Source: CAMLQK01 sp035478775
Lineage (GTDB): Bacteria; Patescibacteriota; Saccharimonadia; Saccharimonadales; UBA4665
Length of the DNA stretch: 64,000 nt
Assembly (NCBI GenBank): GCA_035478775.1
Contig: DATIJG010000002.1
Coordinates: forward strand, 122,332-186,331
Reading direction: 5' to 3'
In this document: positions 22,566 to 31,563 of the stretch, piece by piece
Numbering within the stretch: the first letter of the stretch is position 1
Layout: each line of letters starts with the position of its first letter
Made by a program: the position numbers and the translations under genes
Notes under the pieces: model-generated
What the model saw: the letters and a program-made list of their open reading frames with translations, nothing else
What the model was told of the DNA's origin: nothing
The model's database searches: none

Positions 22566-24242
22566 ATGAACCGCATAGAAAAGCTTGCCGGCTACGCGCT
22601 GTTCGGCGTTGTGTTTATAGTGGCCGGCTTGAACCTTATTTTGGCGCTTGGCGGCAGTTTACGTGCCTGGAATTTGCCAGCACTATACGTTGTATATCTG
22701 GTAGGCGTGTTGGCTTGGCGCACGCGCGAAGGCTTCCATATCAAGTTGAGCCAATTAGTGCTGGCCGTACTGGTGCCGGCGCTCTTTTTGTTTGTGGCGT
22801 ATGGTTTAGGTAATGTGTATGACACCAGTTGGGACGGGCAAGATTACCAATCGTCAGCTGTAATTGAACTTGCCAAAGGCTGGAACCCATGGCACTCAAA
22901 CACCTTGCCGGTTTCGCTGCCCGTTAGCCAAGCGTACGTTGTCGGATATCCGAAGAGCACGTGGTTATTACAAGCATCGGTATATATGTCGGATGGCCAT
23001 ATGCGTGCGGCGATTGTGACGAATGTCATACTCGCGGCCATTGCCGGCATCTTGGTGTTTGCTGCGCTGCGACGCCTCAAGATTTCTAAAGCTTGGGCAT
23101 GGGTCATTACTTTATTAGCGGTTTGCGGCGTGCACTTTTTGCAGCAGATGCCGACCTTTATGGCTGACGGCTACAGCTATGAACTATGCTTAATCGCTAT
23201 TGCCGGCTTTACTTTGCTCGCCTACGACGCTGGCAAAAAGTGGCCGCTGACAGTTATCTTTTCTGCCTGGCTACTTTTGGCCGGTGGCAAGTTTAGCAAT
23301 TTGTTTATTTGTGCAGTGATTGCCGCAGTAGTGACGATATATTTGTATCGTTTGAAGGCCTACAAAATGCCGGATATGCGTGCCTTATGCCTAGGCTTTT
23401 TGGTGGTGGCCACACTCATGCTGTGGGTACCTTATGGCACGAATACTATCCACCGCCACTCGCCGTTGTATCCGCAAAATCAGCCTAACGAAGGCGCCAA
23501 ATTGCGTTACGATAACGTGCCGAATAACCTAAAACAAGCCAACCGTGCCAAGCTGTTATTTTACGGCATATATGCTTCGACCGAACCGAGTGATGCCGGT
23601 AACCCAAAGAGTGTGCATAACGTAGCGCAGCTGAAAGTGCCGTTCACCTGGCGTAATTACGAAATCCATGAAGCCAACAATTTTCAAGGGCGCGTTGGTT
23701 CAGGCGGGTTTTTATTTAGTGGAATCTTTAGCCTTGCTTTGCTGGTGTTGCTGGCAATGTGGGTGACTCGCCCACAGCCTAAAAACCTGCCAACTTTAAC
23801 CAGGGTGAGTGTGCTCATTGGGCTCATCTTATTGAGCGCGCTTGTGCTACCGGTGCCGAATAAATTGCGCTATAGCCCGCTTATTACACTCATTCCGTTG
23901 CTTGTAATTGTGGGCATTGCTGCTTTGCGTGGCAAGCGCCCGGCCTGGCTGAGGATGGCGGCAATCGCCCTGACGCTGCTTGTTGTTATCAACACGGCCA
24001 TAACGGGTATTTCCCTATTACATGGCCGCCTGGCTGACGCAAACGCTATCCACACACAACTACAGCAACTTAAAAAAAACAGCCAAACGTACGATGTGTA
24101 CGTGGGCAATTTTTATTCGAATTTCGTACGCTTGCAAGAAGCTGGCGTACCTGTGCGTCGCGTGCAAAAACCGACGTGCAGCAACCCTATACAATTGCAA
24201 GGCAGTTACGGCACAACCTTATTGTGCGCAATTAAAAACTAG
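22566..24242 (+). CDS. GT-C-like polytopic membrane protein, paralogue 1
   Basis: A 558-residue protein with about 11 membrane helices and a soluble C-terminal part. After the second or third helix comes an extracytoplasmic loop DTSWDGQDYQSSAVIELAKG, then YPKSTWLLQASVY; these blocks recur in the paralogue at 29833-31563 (PSWDGNSYHKTAVGELAHG, YPKASWIFSANIY). An acidic loop after helix 1-2 and a periplasmic C-terminal domain are the GT-C plan, so it is probably a lipid-linked-sugar glycosyltransferase. ATG 22566 is preferred because TACCAT lies exactly six bases upstream with TTGGAA as -35. Confidence 0.72.
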   Translation: MNRIEKLAGYALFGVVFIVAGLNLILALGGSLRAWNLPALYVVYLVGVLAWRTREGFHIKLSQLVLAVLVPALFLFVAYGLGNVYDTSWDGQDYQSSAVIELAKGWNPWHSNTLPVSLPVSQAYVVGYPKSTWLLQASVYMSDGHMRAAIVTNVILAAIAGILVFAALRRLKISKAWAWVITLLAVCGVHFLQQMPTFMADGYSYELCLIAIAGFTLLAYDAGKKWPLTVIFSAWLLLAGGKFSNLFICAVIAAVVTIYLYRLKAYKMPDMRALCLGFLVVATLMLWVPYGTNTIHRHSPLYPQNQPNEGAKLRYDNVPNNLKQANRAKLLFYGIYASTEPSDAGNPKSVHNVAQLKVPFTWRNYEIHEANNFQGRVGSGGFLFSGIFSLALLVLLAMWVTRPQPKNLPTLTRVSVLIGLILLSALVLPVPNKLRYSPLITLIPLLVIVGIAALRGKRPAWLRMAAIALTLLVVINTAITGISLLHGRLADANAIHTQLQQLKKNSQTYDVYVGNFYSNFVRLQEAGVPVRRVQKPTCSNPIQLQGSYGTTLLCAIKN

Positions 24243-24393
24243 CACCATCTTTTGTTTTTTAAGGCAATCTGCAGGTATAAAGTTTACATATCCTTGTTAG
24301 GCTCAAAAAACTCTTGGCGTGGCTATTTTGCATTATAAAAGTGTTATTTTACTTGGTTTTGGTGGTACTATAAAAACAACAAGCAGAAGCATT

Positions 24394-25440
24394 ATGAACA
24401 AACGTAAACACCACACGCCATTTTACCGCAAGAAGCTCTTTTTATGGCCGGTAGGCATTGTGCTTGGCCTGATTATAGCAGCAGTTATTGCATTTAGAGT
24501 GAGCCCGTGGCCGGGTGCATTAGTTATTCGATACGTGTTTGATAAGGGCGGCCATAAAACGTTAGTCGCGATGCAAAAAGCGCTGCCCAGCTACCCGGTG
24601 ACGGTTACAAAAGACGTTACATACCGACAAAACGACAAAGATGCGCGGCTCGACGTGTATGCTCCGAACAACATTAGAAATACGGCCAGCCAGCTGCCGA
24701 CAGTGGTTTGGACGCACGGTGGCGGCTGGCTTTCGGGTAACAAAAGTGATGACGCGCCGTACTTTTCACGGCTTGCCAATCAGGGCTATGTAGTCGTAGC
24801 GCTCAATTATTCATTGGCTCCTGGTAAGACCTACCCTTATACAGTGCATCAAATTAACGATGCCTTCACCTTTATTATATCCCATGCCGCGCAGTACCAC
24901 ATTAACGCCAATAAGCTGGTGCTGGCGGGCGATTCTGCCGGTGCGCAGCTTTCCAGCCAGATGGCAACAATATATACCAACCCGACTTACGCTAAGTTAG
25001 TAGGTATTCAGCCGGCACTAAAATCGCAGCAAATCGCAGCGGTAATATTATACTGTGGTATTTATAAAATGGATAAATTGACGCAGCCAAACCCGACACT
25101 GCCCAAAATTATTGGCTGGGGCACTGATGTGACAGTGTGGGCGTACACCGGCTCGCATGATTTATCGAATCCGGCTATAAAACAGATGTCAGCTTTTTAT
25201 CACGTTACTAAAGACTTTCCTAAAACATTTATTAGCGGCGGTAATGGCGATTCGCTGACTAACGTGCAATCTATACCTTTTAGCGAAGAACTAAACGCCT
25301 TGGGCGTGCCGGTTACGGCGTTGTTTTACCCCGCCAACCACCAGCCGAGCTTGCCGCACGAATACCAGTTTACGTTTAACTTGGATGGCGAAATGACGTT
25401 TGGCAAAATGACCGATTTTTTGCAGGCGGCGACACGGTAA
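24394..25440 (+). CDS. Alpha/beta hydrolase, esterase-lipase type (BD-FAE-like)
   Basis: A 348-residue protein with an N-terminal membrane anchor (about 14-36, LWPVGIVLGLIIAAVIAF), so the catalytic domain is probably outside the cell. Motifs: THGGGWLSG (oxyanion hole, about 107-115), NYSLAP, LAGDSAGAQLSSQ (nucleophile Ser), an Asp in SHDLSNP or NGDSLT, and His in NHQPSLPHEYQ. This is the acetyl-esterase/hormone-sensitive lipase group. It might remove acyl groups from a surface glycan, given the GT-C gene just upstream, but that is an inference. TACTAT at 24366-24371 is the likely -10. Confidence 0.85.
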   Translation: MNKRKHHTPFYRKKLFLWPVGIVLGLIIAAVIAFRVSPWPGALVIRYVFDKGGHKTLVAMQKALPSYPVTVTKDVTYRQNDKDARLDVYAPNNIRNTASQLPTVVWTHGGGWLSGNKSDDAPYFSRLANQGYVVVALNYSLAPGKTYPYTVHQINDAFTFIISHAAQYHINANKLVLAGDSAGAQLSSQMATIYTNPTYAKLVGIQPALKSQQIAAVILYCGIYKMDKLTQPNPTLPKIIGWGTDVTVWAYTGSHDLSNPAIKQMSAFYHVTKDFPKTFISGGNGDSLTNVQSIPFSEELNALGVPVTALFYPANHQPSLPHEYQFTFNLDGEMTFGKMTDFLQAATR

Positions 25441-25443
25441 TTT

Positions 25444-25785
25444 CTAGTGACGAACGAGAAACTTTTTAAGCACTAACGCATGGTTTACTTTAGGATCTTT
25501 GGCGGCATAAAGTAAAGTTAGCGGCTCTTTTTTAGCAAGCGTTTTAAGTTGCTCGGCTGCCGAGTTATGTTCCAATTCAGAAATATATTTACGGCTGAAT
25601 TCTGCAAAACGCTCGGGTTTGTGGCCGAACCACATGCGCAACTCGGGCGATGGTGCTACATCTTTTAGCCATTCGTCAAGTGCTGCACGCTCTTTGCTAA
25701 CGCCGCGCGGCCAAAGCCGGTCGACCAATATGCGCCTGCCGTCGCTGTTGGCAGGCGTCTCGTAAATTCGTTTTATCGTAACCAT
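25444..25785 (-). CDS. DUF488 family protein (YeaO-like)
   Basis: A 113-residue protein with family motifs RIYETP, GRRILVDRLWPRGVSKERA and FGHKPERFAEFSRKYISEL. DUF488 proteins are small, widespread and functionally uncharacterised. TATACT (complement of 25792-25797) lies exactly six bases from the ATG and no Shine-Dalgarno is present, giving one of the clearest leaderless starts in the window. Confidence 0.88.
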   Translation of the reverse strand: MVTIKRIYETPANSDGRRILVDRLWPRGVSKERAALDEWLKDVAPSPELRMWFGHKPERFAEFSRKYISELEHNSAAEQLKTLAKKEPLTLLYAAKDPKVNHALVLKKFLVRH

Positions 25786-25817
25786 ACATTTAGTATAACA
25801 ACACGGCTACGGCTGTG

Positions 25818-26525
25818 CTAACGCACGTACCTCGCCCACCCTGCTTCAGTTTCAATGCCTAAAAATGCCTGTTCGACGGTGAGCATTTCCCGGTTGTGTT
25901 CGCTTATATATTCGGGTTCAATTATGCCAGGAATTTCGATATTATAATAGTTAATGCTGCGAACGTGCCTAACGAGCATCTCGGCTTGCTCCGTACTGGT
26001 GAGCGAATCAAGGTTCCAATTGCCGAGCTGTGTATTGACGATGTTTGGCGCCATAGGGTCTACCTTTAAAGTTGCAATTGTTTGGCCGGGCGCAGTTAGT
26101 ATCGCGGCGTGCTCGTCGTATGCTTTTTGAGCGGTATCGCGGTCGGCTTGTTCAAACCCTTGCTTATTGGCAATGGTATATAGGCTGCGCATAAGCAGCA
26201 TGAACCGCTCCGGGATGCCGTAACGTGTATTTTCTAAGGCCTGCTCTGTCATTAAATACAAAGAGCCCGATTGGATAATCCGATTTCGAATGTAGTCGGA
26301 GTCGTTTGGGTCTGATGAAGTTTTTCGGCACACACGTAATACAAAATCGCCATGCTCTTCGGGGAATAGCCGCCGTTGTGGGCTCAGCCCTGTTTCTAAA
26401 ATAGCAGGCACGTTACTGCCGAGCGTACGATGGAACAGTTGCGTTCGGCCGTAAATCTCTTTGGCACCTGGGTACCAGTTGAAAAAGTCCTGGATTTTTG
26501 GTGCGATGTGTTCAGAAGAAGCCAT
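25818..26525 (-). CDS. Hypothetical protein, possibly ADP-ribosyltransferase-like
   Basis: A 235-residue soluble protein, not firmly recognised. The N-terminal segment QLFHRTLGSNVPAILETGLSP resembles the H-x-T ... ILexGL opening of ADP-ribosyltransferase-fold proteins (PARP, KptA, Art groups), and a Y at QSGSLYLMTE could be the second motif; a catalytic Glu is not certain. Treat the fold as a suggestion. TATAGT (complement of 26532-26537) is six bases upstream of the ATG, so the transcript is probably leaderless. It lies between DUF488 and the ArsR operon. Confidence 0.6.
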   Translation of the reverse strand: MASSEHIAPKIQDFFNWYPGAKEIYGRTQLFHRTLGSNVPAILETGLSPQRRLFPEEHGDFVLRVCRKTSSDPNDSDYIRNRIIQSGSLYLMTEQALENTRYGIPERFMLLMRSLYTIANKQGFEQADRDTAQKAYDEHAAILTAPGQTIATLKVDPMAPNIVNTQLGNWNLDSLTSTEQAEMLVRHVRSINYYNIEIPGIIEPEYISEHNREMLTVEQAFLGIETEAGWARYVR

Positions 26526-26594
26526 ACAAAAACTATACTATGTACTTGCCAAAAATACTAAGTTACAAAGTGCAGCGTACCCTAAGCCCGCAGG

Positions 26595-27071
26595 TTATTG
26601 TGCCAGAAATGCAGCGAGCTTCTCGAATTGTTGAGTGTAGCCGTACTGCATGCCATCCACAGCCGCCTGGGTGTCCGGTGCGATTTTAGTGAGCTTGACG
26701 TTCAGTTTGAGCGTTGTTTTATTGTTTTCTTCGCTCAGAATAAGTTCGCTGGTTTGATCGATTTCGGTGGCTGCTTGGGCGCCCTCCGTCCAGGCCTTGG
26801 CGATGTAGGCCAACTTGCGGTTTTCTTCGACTTCAGTGTACTCGCCTTCCATCGGCCAGCGGGTGCCTTTGTATTCACCCATGCCTTCGTTAGCTTCCAT
26901 GACGAGGTAAAGCTTGCCACCCACACGCACATCTAACGTGCATTCTGGGATGTCAACGTTTTTAGGTCCCCACCATTTTTTAAGCATTTCCGCATTTGTC
27001 CAGGCTTGCCACACGGCAGTGAGAGGCGCGTCATAGGTTCGCTCAAATGTAACTTCTTTTATTGGGTTCAT
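26595..27071 (-). CDS. AHSA1/SRPBCC domain protein
   Basis: A 158-residue protein with the START-like ligand-binding fold of the AHSA1 family: FERTYDAPLTAVWQAWTNAE, LKKWWGPKNVDIPECTLDVR, GGKLYLVM and a long C-terminal helix (YTQQFEKLAAFLAQ). Such proteins bind small hydrophobic ligands and are very often encoded with an ArsR regulator, as here. ATG 27071 is chosen because GAAGGA precedes it by eight bases. It is the last gene of the ArsR/DUF1801/AHSA1 operon. Confidence 0.87.
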   Translation of the reverse strand: MNPIKEVTFERTYDAPLTAVWQAWTNAEMLKKWWGPKNVDIPECTLDVRVGGKLYLVMEANEGMGEYKGTRWPMEGEYTEVEENRKLAYIAKAWTEGAQAATEIDQTSELILSEENNKTTLKLNVKLTKIAPDTQAAVDGMQYGYTQQFEKLAAFLAQ

Positions 27072-27089
27072 AATAGTATCCTTCATTAT

Positions 27090-27461
27090 TTATGTGAGCC
27101 TATTTTTGCCCACTGCTTGGTTAATAAGCTTGGTAATCTTTGCTTCTTCGGCGGGAGTCAGAGCTATTATGGCGTAATAAATTGGCCACATATTGCCATC
27201 GTCCAGCCTAGCGGAGTCATTAAAGCCGAGTGTCATAAAGCGCTCGCCAAATTTTGCTCTGCTCCTAAAAAAGCAAACAATCTTATTGCCATCGCTGTAA
27301 GCCGGCATGCCATACCAAGTGCGCGGCATTAAGTGTGGCGCACTCTCGGTAATGATTGTATGTAGGTACTCGCCAATGCTGCGATCAGGCTCTTCCATAG
27401 CTGAAATGGCGGCCGCAACCGCTGCTCTGTCTTCCGCCTTTTTGTTAGTTTGATGGGCCAT
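27090..27461 (-). CDS. DUF1801 family protein (iron-chaperone-like fold)
   Basis: A 123-residue protein of the YdhG/DUF1801 group (iron chaperone, frataxin-like fold), with ITESAPHLMPRTWYGMPAYSD, NKIVCFFRSRAKFGERFMTLGF and SARLDDGNMWPIYYAI. Start at 27461, where ATG overlaps the ArsR stop as TAATG and AAGGGAGAA lies 6 bases upstream inside the ArsR gene. It is translationally coupled to the regulator. The function of this subgroup is uncertain. Confidence 0.85.
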   Translation of the reverse strand: MAHQTNKKAEDRAAVAAAISAMEEPDRSIGEYLHTIITESAPHLMPRTWYGMPAYSDGNKIVCFFRSRAKFGERFMTLGFNDSARLDDGNMWPIYYAIIALTPAEEAKITKLINQAVGKNRLT

Positions 27462-27805
27462 TATTGTTTCTCCCTTTGCGGTGTCTGCACCTGTAAAAAG
27501 TTGTCGAGCGAATCCAGACGTTGCTCCCATAACTGCTTGTAGTTGTCAAAAAAATCGTAGGCGGCAGCGAGCGCTAAAGGTTCAATTGACACGATTTGTT
27601 CTTTGCCGCGCCGCGTCTTTTTAATAAGCCCGGCGTGTTGTAACACGTCCAGGTGCTTGGCGATACCCGCAAATGTTAGTTTATATTGCCCAGCGATACT
27701 GCCGATGCTCATGCTGCCCTGGCTAACGCGCCGTATGATATCGCGCCGCGTCGGGTCGCTCAAGCTTCGAAACACACCGTCCAAGCTGTACGTTTGTTCA
27801 ACCAT
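27461..27805 (-). CDS. ArsR-family transcriptional regulator
   Basis: A 114-residue winged-helix protein: VFRSLSDPTRRDIIRRVSQG is the family opening (DPTRR), IAGQYKLTFAGIAKHLDVLQHAGLI the recognition helix, and KKTRRGKEQIVSIEP the wing. The Cys pair of metal-sensing ArsR proteins is absent; this is the SdpR-like group that accompanies AHSA1 proteins. It heads the operon and probably controls it. A TATTAT -10 lies about eight bases before the ATG. Confidence 0.9.
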   Translation of the reverse strand: MVEQTYSLDGVFRSLSDPTRRDIIRRVSQGSMSIGSIAGQYKLTFAGIAKHLDVLQHAGLIKKTRRGKEQIVSIEPLALAAAYDFFDNYKQLWEQRLDSLDNFLQVQTPQREKQ

Positions 27806-27847
27806 ATAGTTGAATAATAACGTATAAGCGTAGGGTCGTCAATAGTT

Positions 27848-28387
27848 TTATTTATTACCAAGATGCTTGGCGATAGCGGTTACTATACCCGAAGTAACTT
27901 GCTGCTTTTGTAAGAAAACTTCAAACTCCTGAGCGTTAAGCATCTCTGTGTTTGAGTCTGGGTCCGGGCTGGGCTCGAAGGCCTCATCGACTTCGTTTGT
28001 CAGGTAGCCCGAAAAATTCATGGCGGTTTCGCGCGAAGAGTCCCGATCCTTCATCGCTTTGAAGGCTATCGCCAGTAACTCCGTATTGCTTAGCTCCATT
28101 TCAGCAAGGTGTAACTCGTCGCCAGTTTCGTCGGTGCTATGATTAAGTGCTAAGCCTGTAAGTAGCAATTCGAGTGAAAGTTGCCCGTCCCGCTCTGCAT
28201 CGGTGAGCGCGTCACCCGGAAGCAGCGGCAGGTCCGCAGCAGTGATATCCTTAGTTGTAAATGGCTGGAGTGCGGCTCGCCGGCTTTTTTCAGCCTTCCG
28301 TCTCAAAGGTTTGTCGAGCGCTCGGTACTTTGATATCCAAGTGGCTTCAGAGACAGTCAACTTGGCACCACTTTGTGTAAATTCCAT
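27848..28387 (-). CDS. Hypothetical 179-residue acidic protein
   Basis: Not recognised. A basic N-terminal third (SKYRALDKPLRRKAEKSRRA) is followed by an acidic, Leu-rich and probably helical remainder (LSLELLLTGLALNHS, LAEMELSNTELLAIAFKAMKD) and an acidic linker (EAFEPSPDPDSNTEM). No membrane segment or signal. The start is uncertain; ATG 28387 is chosen over an in-frame TTG at 28402. Confidence 0.58.
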   Translation of the reverse strand: MEFTQSGAKLTVSEATWISKYRALDKPLRRKAEKSRRAALQPFTTKDITAADLPLLPGDALTDAERDGQLSLELLLTGLALNHSTDETGDELHLAEMELSNTELLAIAFKAMKDRDSSRETAMNFSGYLTNEVDEAFEPSPDPDSNTEMLNAQEFEVFLQKQQVTSGIVTAIAKHLGNK

Positions 28388-28468
28388 TGCCTTACGATAC
28401 AACCTTTTCGGTTTTCTGCCAATATGAAAAACTGTTTTAAGGCGATTCCTAGGCCTAGTAACGTTTGT

Positions 28469-29383
28469 TTAAAAGTCGGCGATGACCAGTTTCTTCATTC
28501 GCATCATACGGGCAAAAGCATCGGGCTTCTGCATGAGTTCGCCCATATTTTCGGGCACAATTTGCCAGCTTATGCCGTACTTGTCTTTGCACCAGCCGCA
28601 TTGTTCGGCTTCGGGTACGGCCGAAAGCTTTTGCCAAAAGTAATCAATTTCGGCTTGGTCTTTACAGGTTACTGCCAATGAAACTGCTTCGTTAAAGGTG
28701 AATGGCTGCTCCACGCCGGAATCCATTGCTGCGAACCATTCGTTTTCGGACAGCATAAAATCGCCAAACGCCAAGGCGCTTGCCTTGGCTGGGCCGGTAT
28801 CTTTGCCATATGGCATTTTTGTGCCTACTTTGGCGCCGCATTGCGAAAATACCGACACATAAAAATCGATGGCCTCTTCAGCGTGGTTGGTGTTGGCGCC
28901 GGTAAACAACAGCGAGGGCACAATAAATGGCCGCGGTGCGCCGCCCGGGTTGGTTAAAATAAGCTGCCAGGTTAAGCCGTAACGGTCTTTCAGCCAGCCG
29001 TAGCGTTTGCTGAACGGATATTCGCCTAAGGCCATAATTGCTTCGCCGCCATCATCAAGCAGCTTGTTCCACATTTCGTCAAGGTGTTCGGCTGCCTGCA
29101 CGTCGCGAGAGGGGTCAAAATTGAGCATTAGCGAAATCGCCGGTGTAAACTTAAACTCTGGTCCGGCGTTGATGGCTGTAAAACGGTAGCCGCTTAGCTC
29201 AAAATCAATTGAAAGTTCTTTACCGGCTAAATCTTTTTGAAAGTCAGCCAAGCCTTCGGCTGCACTGTTCGGATAGTAGGCTGTGAAGGCGGTTCTGCTG
29301 CCCTCGAATATCGCTGCGTAAAACTCAACTGCCTCTTTAGCGTTGCCGTCGAACCATAAGTTTGGTGTAATTTTTTGTGTCAT
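28469..29383 (-). CDS. Tandem VOC-domain protein (PhnB-like)
   Basis: A 304-residue protein made of two copies of the PhnB/3-demethylubiquinone-methyltransferase-like VOC fold. Copy 1 (about 1-150): ITPNLWFDGNAKEAVEFYAA, DRYGLTWQLIL. Copy 2 (about 155-304): PSLLFTGANTNHAEEAIDFYV, KDKYGISWQIVPENMGEL. Single-domain homologues are common; the tandem form folds like a dimer within one chain. No specific substrate can be given. It has a clear Shine-Dalgarno (GGAGGGG) before the ATG. Confidence 0.86.
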   Translation of the reverse strand: MTQKITPNLWFDGNAKEAVEFYAAIFEGSRTAFTAYYPNSAAEGLADFQKDLAGKELSIDFELSGYRFTAINAGPEFKFTPAISLMLNFDPSRDVQAAEHLDEMWNKLLDDGGEAIMALGEYPFSKRYGWLKDRYGLTWQLILTNPGGAPRPFIVPSLLFTGANTNHAEEAIDFYVSVFSQCGAKVGTKMPYGKDTGPAKASALAFGDFMLSENEWFAAMDSGVEQPFTFNEAVSLAVTCKDQAEIDYFWQKLSAVPEAEQCGWCKDKYGISWQIVPENMGELMQKPDAFARMMRMKKLVIADF

Positions 29384-29433
29384 GTCCCCTCCTGTTTGTA
29401 TATTTATAATAGCAGATCGGTGTCAGCAGAATA

Positions 29434-29814
29434 TCAAACTTCGGGTATCTCGCCTTCGGCATCGCTGTGCAAGGCTTTGCCGAGCGCACTTATAAGATCT
29501 TGCCGCGTGAAAACTCCTGCAAAATCACCAACACGAATTTCCCAATCATCTTCGGCATTACGAAACACAAGGGTGGGTTCTGGCGCGAGGTTCTTCCAGT
29601 TGGGGTTCTCGGACAGTTCAGCGGCGCGCTGGGCTAATTCTGGAGACATGGAGATGGCCCCGATGCCTTTGCCGATATCAACGTTAAGCACCTTTGCGAG
29701 CAATTCGGCCGACACACATCTGCCGCTGTCACCAATAGGTACGGATGTTTGTGGCAGCAATTCCATCGGAACGCTTGCCAGCCATTCCGGCAATTGAGGT
29801 GAAGGCTCGTGCAT
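29434..29814 (-). CDS. Hypothetical 126-residue protein
   Basis: Not recognised. An N-terminal Pro-rich segment (PSPQLPEWLASVPMELLP) is followed by a compact acidic region with PTLVFRNAEDDWEIRVGDFAG and a C-terminal helix (RQDLISALGKALHSD). No signal or membrane helix is visible. It lies 19 bp from the end of the GT-C-like gene upstream on the same strand and could be the last gene of that operon. Confidence 0.6.
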   Translation of the reverse strand: MHEPSPQLPEWLASVPMELLPQTSVPIGDSGRCVSAELLAKVLNVDIGKGIGAISMSPELAQRAAELSENPNWKNLAPEPTLVFRNAEDDWEIRVGDFAGVFTRQDLISALGKALHSDAEGEIPEV

Positions 29815-29832
29815 AATAACCTCTGTTATATC

Positions 29833-31563
29833 TTAATTTGTATGTACGGCGTAAATACTGTCAAAAAGCGGCACTTTACTTTGGTCGGGCACTCTTTTAG
29901 CTTGCTGCGGCGTGAGCACTATAACATTTGGACAGGCATCGTGGATATTATACAAGGCACCGTCAAAACCAATTGGCGAATAAACTTTGAGTGGCTGGCC
30001 GTTGCCGCAAGATAAGTTTTGCGCAAAATTTTGGTGGATCTGCTGCCGGAACGTGCTTTGCGCGTTGCCGCTAATCATGGCAGTGAGCGTTACATTGAAC
30101 AGCAGCGCAAAAACTAATGTGTTAGCAAGTACCGTTTTTTTACGCATGTACAACGCAATTACCACCAGACTTGGGAACATAACGAGCTGCGGTAAGTAGC
30201 GCGCGTACCATGTCGCATCGACGCCAAATACGCTCACCGCTAGGGTGGCAAGCGGTAGTACAAAAAGCCAGGAGCTGCGCCATTCCTGTCTGCCGTAACG
30301 CACGACCAGATACAGACTTAACAGCGTAGAAACGATTAAAATGCCGCCGAACCACACGCCATAGCCGCCTTGGCGGGCGTCGGTGCTGGCAAGCGTTTGC
30401 AACTCGCTTTGGCTAATACTGAACGGTACTTTTACACGTGGCGCACCGACTTGCAGCGAAAGGTCATGGTTAATTTGGCTGGTAGCCGCCAAATTAGATT
30501 TTAAAAACCGGTGCACGTATGACATACTGGCGTAGCCCACAGGCTCTTCGACGGTAATAAAGTTAACACTGCCCTTACCCGCCAGCGGATACAACGGGTT
30601 GCCGTTTGTGATGGTATTTTTAAGGTACGATGATGCGCCGACCAGTGCCAATGCTACCAAAAGCGCCGCTGTGCCCACACCTGCAAACTTCAAAAACAGT
30701 TCACGGCGATGCGCAATAATAATGTACAGTCCATAACAAGCAAAAATAATTCCAACATACGCCAGGCCGGTGAATTTCATATTTATAGCCAGCACAGCTG
30801 ACATAAAAATAGCGGCGTATAGTAATTTTCGGCCGTAAAACCTGGCATGGGTGTCGAGCAGCATGGTACACGCCAGCACCAAAATAATCAGCAAGTTGCC
30901 CATAATGCCATCAACGTAAAAGCTGTATATTTGCGACACAATAATCGGGTTGAACGCCAGCACAGCACTAACTACGATAGCCTGGTTTCGGGCTAGCCGT
31001 TTACACAGCGCAGCAAAAGCAAACAAAAAGACACTGGCTATCATGAGCGGCGTAATCATTTTGCCGCTCTCGATGTTGCCGGTTATTTTATAAATGTTAG
31101 CCGAAAAAATCCACGAAGCCTTAGGGTAATGATTCACCCAGGGCGTATCCAATGCACGGTCTAGTCCGCGCATACCAACGAGCTTGAACGAGTTTTTATC
31201 ACTGCGGTTAAAGGTGTTAACGTCCGCGCGAACGGGGTTCCAGCCATGTGCTAATTCGCCAACGGCTGTTTTGTGGTAGGAATTTCCATCCCATGACGGA
31301 TCGATGGTGGCCGACGAAAACGCTAAGCACGCCAGTAAGATAACAACCAGTGCCCCGACCCATAAAAATGGCTTGGGCACACCTTGCCGCGCCAACAAAA
31401 AATATACGAGCCAGCCTGCGCCCAGCAGCGATGCAACAACCCACAGCGGCGATACGCTCCAGCCAAGCAAAAATGCCGTCGAACTCAGTGCGACCACCAA
31501 AAATACAAAACTTAACGCCCCAAAGCCTAACGCAAACGCAATCTGTGCATAATATTTTTTCAT
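29833..31563 (-). CDS. GT-C-like polytopic membrane protein, paralogue 2
   Basis: A 576-residue protein with about 11 membrane helices. The first long extracytoplasmic loop has PSWDGNSYHKTAVGELAHG, and YPKASWIFSANIYKITG follows; both blocks match the paralogue at 22566. The C-terminal soluble part includes a Cys-containing segment (LSCGNGQPLKVYS). It overlaps the HAD-GtrA gene by four bases (31560-31563) in an operon with UbiA. In mycobacteria, GT-C arabinosyltransferases use decaprenyl-phosphate pentoses made by a UbiA relative, so this protein is a good candidate for the transferase that consumes the product of this operon. The sugar and acceptor are inferences. Confidence 0.75.
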   Translation of the reverse strand: MKKYYAQIAFALGFGALSFVFLVVALSSTAFLLGWSVSPLWVVASLLGAGWLVYFLLARQGVPKPFLWVGALVVILLACLAFSSATIDPSWDGNSYHKTAVGELAHGWNPVRADVNTFNRSDKNSFKLVGMRGLDRALDTPWVNHYPKASWIFSANIYKITGNIESGKMITPLMIASVFLFAFAALCKRLARNQAIVVSAVLAFNPIIVSQIYSFYVDGIMGNLLIILVLACTMLLDTHARFYGRKLLYAAIFMSAVLAINMKFTGLAYVGIIFACYGLYIIIAHRRELFLKFAGVGTAALLVALALVGASSYLKNTITNGNPLYPLAGKGSVNFITVEEPVGYASMSYVHRFLKSNLAATSQINHDLSLQVGAPRVKVPFSISQSELQTLASTDARQGGYGVWFGGILIVSTLLSLYLVVRYGRQEWRSSWLFVLPLATLAVSVFGVDATWYARYLPQLVMFPSLVVIALYMRKKTVLANTLVFALLFNVTLTAMISGNAQSTFRQQIHQNFAQNLSCGNGQPLKVYSPIGFDGALYNIHDACPNVIVLTPQQAKRVPDQSKVPLFDSIYAVHTN

